Assembly (NCBI GenBank): GCA_008931825.1
Contig: QXVZ01005297.1
Coordinates: 1-23,338 of the forward strand
Reading direction: 5' to 3'
DNA: 23,338 nucleotides
DNA from: Phallusia fumigata
Taxonomy: Eukaryota > Chordata > Ascidiacea > Phlebobranchia > Ascidiidae
Shown here: piece after piece, positions 16,657-23,338 of the stretch
Position numbering within the stretch: the first letter of the stretch is position 1
Layout: each line of letters opens with the position of its first letter
Made by a program: the position numbers and the translations under genes
The notes under the pieces: generated by a model
Database searches by the model: none
The model's input: only the letters and a program-made list of their open reading frames with translations
What the model was told of the DNA's origin: nothing

Positions 16657-19600
16657 CTTGATTGCATTACGTGGAAATGCTTCCTCAATTACTTGTTTCA
16701 CATTGGTCCAACTCTTCAGTTTTCCACCGGTAATTCTTTGTGCAAGTTGTGACATATTTTCTCTTGAAACAAAATCATTTCCAAACAAGTTATTTGAAAA
16801 CCAAACATCAGTTGTAAAGTATTCTGAAGTTGCTTGAAGTAACGGAACTGTTGCCAAAGTAACAGATAACATCCAGCAAAACAATTCCACAAGCAAAATG
16901 CTGACGATACCTACACTTATAATTGCAAAGGGTTTAAAGATTGACACAAGGCGAAAGGTGGTCATGGCTGTCATGGTGAAGGCTGATGCTTCTGATGACA
17001 CAACTGCAAGCGCTCCAAGTCCTGAACATAAACTACTTGTTCTCCATTCCTTATCAAACAAACAATACGAACCAGAAAATCTAGTTGATTGCACTATAAC
17101 TGCAAGCAGATAAATGCCCATGAGGAAATCTGAGATACAGAGGTTCAAAATGAAATAACTGGTGTTTATATAAACGTCTTGGTTCTTGTTTACACTCCAT
17201 AACCTGTAAACAGTTACAATAAACACAAACAAATTTCCTACCAAGGCTAACACAGCTGTTATCCAGAAAATTGCTTGGTATATTGGATTGGCGATCATTT
17301 CGTTGACATCTGCAAACGCGTCCCCAGCCAAGTTCACACATTCGTCACTTCCGTCCAAACAATCCTGAATTCCATTCTGAACCAAATTCCATTCAACAGA
17401 CAAAGGTTGTTTGTTTGTGCAATAAAACCTTTTGTTTTCACAGCGACATCTGCTTTCATCAGATTCATTGTCACAATCGATAATTCCATCACAAACGATT
17501 TTTTTGTCAATAGAAATTTTCCCTTTTGTGTTGCAATAATATCGGGTTTCGTGGCAAAGTTCTGGAAATTCATCTGAGCTGTCGTCACAATCGACTTTTC
17601 CATCGCACACCTGATTGCGTTTTATGTTGATTTCTTTATCTGAAGTACAATAAAACACATTTGGACAGTGCATTTCTCCAGCTACAAATAAGTAGTCCTC
17701 ACTCGTTCCATCACAAATATAGTTCAACAAACGTTTGGGGTCATCATATTTTAAAAAGAATAGAAACCAATTTCTCAAAATTATGTTGTCGCGCCTTGCA
17801 CATTTAAATATTTCGTCAAGTCCGAGGCCTTCAACGTTTTCTGGTAAACACCGAGTTTGTCCCGAGTCATTTGGAGACGAACAGTATTTCGTGTTTATGT
17901 GGTCATCACATTGCGCGCTTGAATTGCATAATATACCTTCCAGCTTCTCACAGCCAGAGTTTTTTTGACACTGCATCTGATTTAACGGACAACCACCTCT
18001 TATTTCGTCACACAATCTTTGATTCAAACACAAACACTCGTCTGACATATCAAAGCAATCCACTATACCGTCACAAACTTGCTTGGGTGATATAATCAGT
18101 TTCTTATCCAAACACTGAAAACATCTAAACTGTTCATTAACGAAACAAAGATCAGATTTATCAGAACATTGAGCCACTGAATCGTAGACGTTGGTCTGTG
18201 GCAAAACACAAACACTTTGTCTCGATAATCCAGAGCATTTAAATCCAAATCCTCCCTTGATTTCGTCGCTATTGTCACTGCAAGTGGAAACAGAATCACA
18301 GAAGTCATTGATCCCAGCGACCTGATCATTTTCACAAAAGAATACACCCCAGCAAAACTTCTGTGGTGTTTCGCATGCTGTCGCCACACAAATGACTTTA
18401 TCTGTGGTGCAATTATGGATTTCGTTAGCACACGATGATTGGATTACTGTATTGCACATTACTGTTGCTGTAGAATGCAAAAAATACCTGGCAAGTTGTT
18501 CATTTTCACAAGTTGTTGTAAACATTTTGCAAGATTGACAAATAAAGTCAGAGACAGAACAAAGTTCGTCACTACTATCAGAGCAATCGTCAATGTTGTC
18601 ACCTAACCAGTCCCAAGGTATGCATCTACCAGTAGATGGACAATGTTTGTCACCAGGATCACACGGACATCTTGCATAAACTCCGAAACAGTCACATGAG
18701 TAATGTGACTCGTCACTACCGTCAAAACAATCACGATTTCCATCGCAAAGCAAAGATCGATNCTTGGTATATTGGATTGGCGATCATTTCGTTGACATCT
18801 GCAAACGCGTCCCCAGCCAAGTTCACACATTCGTCACTTCCGTCCAAACAATCCTGAATTCCATTCTGAACCAAATTCCATTCAACAGACAGGTTGTTTT
18901 TTGTGCAATAAAACCTTTTGTTTTCACAGCGACATCTGCTTTCATCAGATTCATTGTCACAATCGATAATTCCATCACAAACGATTTTTTTGTCAATAGA
19001 AATTTTCCCTTTTGTGTTGCAATAATATCGGGTTTCGTGGCAAAGTTCTGGAAATTCATCTGAGCTGTCGTCACAATCGACTTTTCCATCGCACACCTGA
19101 TTGCGTTTTATGTTGATTTCTTTATCTGAAGTACAATAAAACACATTTGGACAGTGCATTTCTCCAGCTACAAATAAGTAGTCCTCACTCGTTCCATCAC
19201 AAATATAGTTCAACAAACGTTTGGGGTCATCATATTTTAAAAAGAATAGAAACCAATTTCTCAAAATTATGTTGTCGCGCCTTGCACATTTAAATATTTC
19301 GTCAAGTCCGAGGCCTTCAACGTTTTCTGGTAAACACCGAGTTTGTCCCGAGTCATTTGGAGACGAACAGTATTTCGTGTTTATGTGGTCATCACATTGT
19401 GCGCTTGAATTGCACAAAATCCCTTCCTGCTTTTCACAGCCAGAGTTTTTTTGGCAATGCATCTGATTTAACGGACAACCACCTCTTATTTCGTCACACA
19501 AACTTTGATTCAAACACAAACACTCGTCTGACATATCAAAGCAATCCACTATACCGTCACAAACTTGCTTGGGTGATATAATCAGTTTTTTATCCAAACA

Positions 19601-21555
19601 CTGAAAGCATCTAAACTGACCGTTGAGGAAACAAAGATCAGATTTATCAGAACATTGAGCCACTGAATCGTAGACGTTGGTCTGTGGCAAAACACAAACA
19701 CCTTGTCTCGATAATCCAGAGCATTTGAATCCAAATCCTCCCTTGATTTCGTCGCTATTGTCTCTGCAACTGGTAACAGAATCACAGAAGTCATTGACAC
19801 CAGCGACCTGATCATTTTCACAAAAAAATACATCCCAGCAAAACTTCTGTGGTGTTTCGCATTCTGTCGCCACACAAATGACTTTACCTGTTGTGCAATT
19901 ATGAATGTCGTTAGCACACGATGGTTGGATTACTGTATTGCACATTACTGTTGCTGTAGAATGCAAAAAATACCTGGCAAGTTGTTCATTTTCACAAGTT
20001 GTTGTAAACATTTTGCAAGATTGACAAATAAAGTCAGAGACAGAACAAAGTTCGTCACTACTATCAGAGCAATCGTCAATGTTGTCACCTAACCAGTCCC
20101 AAGGTATGCATCTACCAGTAGATGGACAATGTTTGTCACCAGGATCACACGGACATCTTGCATAAACTCCGAAACAGTCACATGAGTAATGTGACTCGTC
20201 ACTACTGTCAAAACAATCACGATTTCCATCGCATAGCAAAGATCGATCAACACAACTTTCCTCCATGCCAATGCAGTGTTCCATGCCAACGCAATCACAT
20301 GTAAACGTATGTGCTGGACAGTGGCAATCAACTTCATCACTCCAATCTCCACAATTATTCCGTCCATCACATTGGAAATATTTGCTGATGCAGCCACTGA
20401 TATTTGTGCAATTGTTTGCCTTGTAACAATCACATTTGAAAAGATCAGCTGAACAAGTGCAATTAAATTCGTCGCTCCAATCTCCACAGTCATTTTGTCC
20501 GTCGCATTGCCAGTCTTTACTAATGCAACTCCCGGTACCTGTGCAGTTACCAATTTTGTGACAAGGACATTCAAACTTATCAGCTGGACAAGTGCAATTA
20601 ACTTCATCTCCCCAATCTCCACAGTGATTATATCCGTCACATTGCCAGTCTTTGCTAATGCAACCACTGGAACTTGTGCAAGTACCAGTTTTGTAGCAAT
20701 CGCATTCAAACTTATGAGCTGGACAAGTGCAATTAACTTCATCACTCCAATCTCCACAGTCGTTTTCCCCATCACATTGCCAGTCTTTGTTGACACAACC
20801 ATAGGGAGTTGTGCAGTTTCTTGTTTTGTAACAATCGCATTTAAACTTATCCGCTTGACAAGTGCAATTAACTTCGTCACTCCAATCTCCACAGTCATTC
20901 TCTCCATTACAATGCCTGTCTTTGCTGATACAATCAAGGTCAGTTGTGCAATTCTTTGTTTCGAAACAAGGACATCTAAATTTATCAGCTGGACAAGTAC
21001 AGTTAATTTCATCGCTGCCATCGAAACAGTTCATCCTGTTATTACATCGCTTTTCTTTTGGCACACAACCAAACATACCTTTACAGAAAGTAGTGTTGAA
21101 GCAGTCGCACTGAAACTTGCCTTCGGGACAAATGTCAACTAACTCGTCGCTCCAATCTCCACACTGAGTTATCCAGTCATTTACTCTTGCCATCTCAATG
21201 CATCCTGGATATCCTCTGCATCGATCAAATTTGTGACAAGCACATTCGAACATTGAAGAGGGACAGGTGCAGTTGGGACCAAAGTACGGCTTCTCGCACA
21301 CCGATAGATTTTCAGGTTCTGTGAGTAAGGTTTTAGACAATACATTACAAACTTTTTAAAAATGTAACCAAATTTACAAAAAATTGGAAATATACATTTT
21401 TGATAAACGGCTCTGGAGAAATAATTTATTTTTGAATCGGTTTCAAACCACGGAATCTTACTTTCATAAGGTCGAGGTGCGAGGCTGAGATCCTCACCCG
21501 GACATTCCCCTTCCACGCATCCGACGACGAACAACAGAAACAATAACCACAACAT
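16130..21555 (-). CDS. LDLa-rich relaxin-receptor-like GPCR, split by frame break and contig overlap
   Basis: This is a cell-surface receptor of the rhodopsin-type LGR/RXFP class. Exon 1 (21498-21555) encodes a signal peptide, MLWLLFLLFVVGCVEG; exon 2 runs from 21318, phase-consistent, to the stop at 16130. The ectodomain holds some 15-17 LDLa modules with CDGxxDC...SDE calcium signatures, followed by a 7TM domain: TM1 with GNLFV, TM2 NLCISDF, TM3 ending TFRL in place of DRY, TM6 CCWIP, TM7 NSALNPLLY. No leucine-rich repeats are seen. The stretch 17274-18761 is covered twice (18763-20247), so the assembled gene shows extra modules that are not real; the merged protein is about 1,250 residues. 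A one-base frame break at about 16654-16657 separates TM1-4 from TM5-7. The ligand is unknown. Confidence 0.85.
16657..18761 (-). CDS. GPCR exon 2, LDLa modules 8 onward through TM4 (left contig)
   Basis: An open frame from the contig edge encodes CDGNRDCFDGSDESHYSC and all later LDLa modules, TM1-TM4 and a long second extracellular loop. Frame is lost at the C4 run 16654-16657 (G4 on the coding strand) and the unshifted frame stops at 16564-16566. The part 17274-18761 is the allele of 18763-20247. Confidence 0.9.
18763..21318 (-). CDS. GPCR exon 2, ectodomain part (contig to the right of the N)
   Basis: Acceptor TACTCACAG opens the exon. It encodes a short Cys-rich lead, eight regular LDLa modules, then more irregular Cys-rich and LDLa modules, and ends in the linker VNLAGDAFADVNEMIANPIY just before TM1 where the contig starts. 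NCT glycosylation sequons recur in the regular modules. Reading into the other side of the N is meaningless, because the next base belongs to LDLa module 8 of the other contig. Confidence 0.9.
20300..21185 (-). repeat. LDLa module array, exact 135-bp period
   Basis: The antisense string TCCAATCTCC (coding GDWS/G-D) recurs at 20341, 20476, 20611, 20746, 20881 and 21151. The spacing is 135, 135, 135, 135 and 270 bp, i.e. 45 residues per module. It reflects internal duplication within the coding exon. Confidence 0.9.
21498..21555 (-). CDS. GPCR exon 1, signal peptide
   Basis: Nineteen codons and one base end at donor CCGG|GTGAGG. The Leu-rich core and small residues before GECP give a typical signal peptide. 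The split codon G|AA joins in frame to exon 2 (EPENLSVCEKPYFG). The intron is 21319-21497. Confidence 0.85.
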
Positions 21556-21575
21556 GCCTACGACGTTACGCAGTA

Positions 21576-21592
21576 ACTGTAAATTTTAGTTG
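21576..21592 (-). promoter_or_regulatory. Splice-acceptor-like site upstream of GPCR ATG
   Basis: ACTAAAATTTACAG on the minus strand ends 21 nt before the start codon, a spacing compatible with spliced-leader trans-splicing. It is weakly pyrimidine-rich. A direct repeat GATATTGTAAC lies nearby at 21593-21603 and 21621-21631. Confidence 0.3.
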
Positions 21593-22493
21593 GATATTGT
21601 AACAATATTTCAAACGTTCAGATATTGTAACTCATTTTGACACAATTTCGCTGAGACCTTGTTTACGCCCTTAAACATTAATGAGTCTAATTGATTTGAC
21701 CTATTACCTGTTTCTGACGTTGCATGACTAACCTTTCATTGGCTTTTATGCTTTTACCTTTGTTTTGTTTGTACTTAATAACATACCTACATTTATTCCC
21801 TTCTTTTTGTTTTTATATACTGATGATGCCAATAATACGTCGATAAAAACGTCTTTGCAAAACGAGAAACGACACCAGACTTGTTAAAGTTTACAGTCAT
21901 GTATAAACTGTCACAGACTGACTGCAATGCCCGATAAACAGTACGTTGAGCTTGGAATGTTGCAAATCAATCGTCTCGCAAGGGCTTGTGTCAATCAAAC
22001 ATTTCCTACTTCCCATTTGTACAAGTGCCAATGTCAAATACATTTTACTGACGGTCTAACGGGTGCGAACGAAATTTCCCAAATTTTTAGGTGCAATAAT
22101 ATGTTGTAGCTTTGCTGGTGCTATCAACTAAAATTGCTGGTCCCTCTAAATTACGTTTCGGCGGCCCTTAACAGATTGCTTACTTGTGAGTAATTACCTT
22201 GAGGTACATTGCACTTTTGTGGCAACAAAACTGTGTGTAATGCTTGTCTTTCCCTGATCACGCAAAGCGTCACACATTGTTGCATAAAAAACGCGGGCAC
22301 CAGGTTCCAAATACAGTTTATTCGCGGTTTTTCTGTTCACGAATTGCAGCAAAACGCCTAAATAATGAAGCTTACCAACTGCTTTTCAGGTTCTACACAG
22401 TGAAGAAAATCACTGAGTTAGGTATCGTATGAACGGCACACATTCAGGTTTTAGAGCAAATTTACCAGCAATGAAAAATCAGTACTTCATCTA
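21577..22493. other. GPCR upstream region, nothing recognised
   Basis: AT-rich non-coding sequence. The short ORFs at 21927-22109 and 22244-22432 have no supporting features. No clear TATA box or other promoter element could be assigned. Confidence 0.5.
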
Positions 22494-22650
22494 GGGTGTA
22501 ACTGCAGCGCGTTAAACTTCGATCCAACAATTTTGCCCTTAACCTTTTTGCGGCTCATGACGTTTTAACGTTGCGCAACTATTTCCGGCCTGGTGATTGA
22601 TTTAGTGCTATTGCGTAGCTATGATTTCTTTCACCAAGCGAAATAAACTT
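22494..22650 (-). repeat. Dispersed repeat, family C
   Basis: GTAACTGCAGCGCGTTAAAC, CGATCCAACAATTTTG, CGTTGCGCAACTATTTCCGG and TTTCACCAAGCGAAATAAAC match 15580-15735 closely and in order. Confidence 0.8.
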
Positions 22651-23052
22651 GCACTTGCTTATTTTCTGCCATTCACAATTAACAAGTTAAATATTATTCT
22701 ACCAATTCCTTGCCTGACATTAGAGAAGTTCACATTAAATTAACAACAACTTTCAAACATGCATAACGTGGCACATTATCTTAAAAATGATTGCGATACA
22801 AAACGAAAACAGGCAGTTTTCGTCAACCATGGATCACGGATTGTTTTGTCCATTATGACGTCACAGACGAATTGTTAAGTTGACCTGGCTAAACATAAAT
22901 CACAACGGTTGGTGAAAACGAGGTAACACTGTGATTTGCCGCGCCCAATTCATCTTTGTGGGTAAATATTTTTTGTCCATTACTGTATAAAACCGTAAGT
23001 TTCCAAGTTTGAACAACATCATACACAGAGTAGGGAACAGGATTGTAAAGTG
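22651..23052. other. Intergenic, nothing recognised except one TGACGTCA site
   Basis: TGACGTCACAGACG at 22856-22869 repeats the 14 bp found at 2203-2216. No ORF or RNA gene is supported. Confidence 0.5.
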
Positions 23053-23338
23053 GGATTCACACCAGACGCGGTTACCGGTAGCTGTGCGGTTTTTGACCTC
23101 GCGGCAAGCGACGGGGCATTCACACCAGCCGGCGTCAAGCTCGGTTGAAGCGACTGACGGCAGAGATAAATCTTAATTAACTATTCCGTCAACCGCATGA
23201 TTCTTGTTGGGTGAAGAACTTTGTTTTTGTAGGGTATTCGGCTTGTGATCAATTTCAAGCAGTTTAAAGTTTTAATTTGGTAGTTTGATCAATTTCAGGT
23301 GGCGACAGCGTGATTTTCTCGGTTGAAGCGGCTGACGG
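23053..23338. repeat. Repeat-rich, GC-richer right end
   Basis: TCGGTTGAAGCGRCTGACGG occurs at 23141-23160 and 23319-23338, and ATTCACACCAG at 23054 and 23118. The region is probably part of an unidentified transposable element that continues past the window. Confidence 0.5.

Noticed and set aside
20089..21021. 310-aa minus-strand ORF in the LDLa array
   Set aside because: An alternative frame of the same repetitive exon; it lacks the cysteine pattern and any domain.
20495..21142. 215-aa plus-strand ORF opposite the LDLa array
   Set aside because: It is the antisense of the repetitive coding sequence; its own repeats simply mirror the 135-bp module period.
20300..21185. CRISPR-like regular array
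   Set aside because: The even 135-bp period is protein-coding and comes from LDLa modules; the sequence is a eukaryotic gene.
16130..21555. Two tandem LDLa-GPCR paralogues
   Set aside because: The apparent second gene starts and stops exactly at the N at 18762 and has only one 7TM region and one signal peptide; a contig overlap explains it.
21927..22432. Short plus-strand ORFs of 60 and 62 aa
   Set aside because: No motif, no supporting signals and length within chance expectation.

Overview
The window looks like nuclear DNA of an invertebrate chordate, most likely a tunicate of the Ciona type. The basis is AT-rich sequence, short GT-AG introns, several families of tRNA-derived SINE-like repeats, a relaxin-receptor-like GPCR, and overlapping contig ends that behave like two quite different haplotypes. 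The species cannot be fixed from the sequence alone.

The scaffold is a chain of six contigs joined by single N bases at 6924, 11815, 13321, 15276 and 18762. After every N the sequence steps back and repeats the end of the previous contig: 4132-6923 = 6925-9716, 11509-11814 ~ 11816-12120, 12651-13320 ~ 13322-14095, 14636-15275 ~ 15277-16246, and 17274-18761 ~ 18763-20247. The first overlap is identical wherever I compared it. The other four differ by SNPs and indels, as alleles do. Apparent duplicated genes here are therefore best read as assembly overlaps, not paralogues.

Layout. 1-310: repeats. 312-644 (+): a small single-pass membrane protein ORF whose start codon lies in a SINE tail. 645-2971: repeats, a cluster of TGACGTCA palindromes and unrecognised AT-rich DNA. 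2972-12661 (-): cytosolic aspartyl-tRNA synthetase (DARS1), of which 11 exons could be placed exactly with consistent splice phases; the last exon, with class II motif 3, was not found. 12662-14443: DARS1 upstream region with a 138-bp tandem repeat present in different copy numbers in the two overlapping contigs. 14444-15745: a small unrecognised ORF and SINE-type repeats, one of which is present in one haplotype and absent from the other. 16130-21555 (-): a two-exon GPCR gene with a signal peptide, about 15-17 LDL-receptor class A (LDLa) modules and a rhodopsin-type 7TM domain of the LGR/relaxin-receptor class, with no leucine-rich repeats visible. 21577-23338: GPCR upstream region and dispersed repeats.

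The two main genes have no evident functional link: DARS1 is a housekeeping translation enzyme, the GPCR a cell-surface receptor. The most interesting object is the GPCR: its regular array of eight-cysteine LDLa variants at an exact 135-bp period, its long second extracellular loop, its frame break, and a concentrated block of amino-acid differences between the two haplotypes in its ectodomain.
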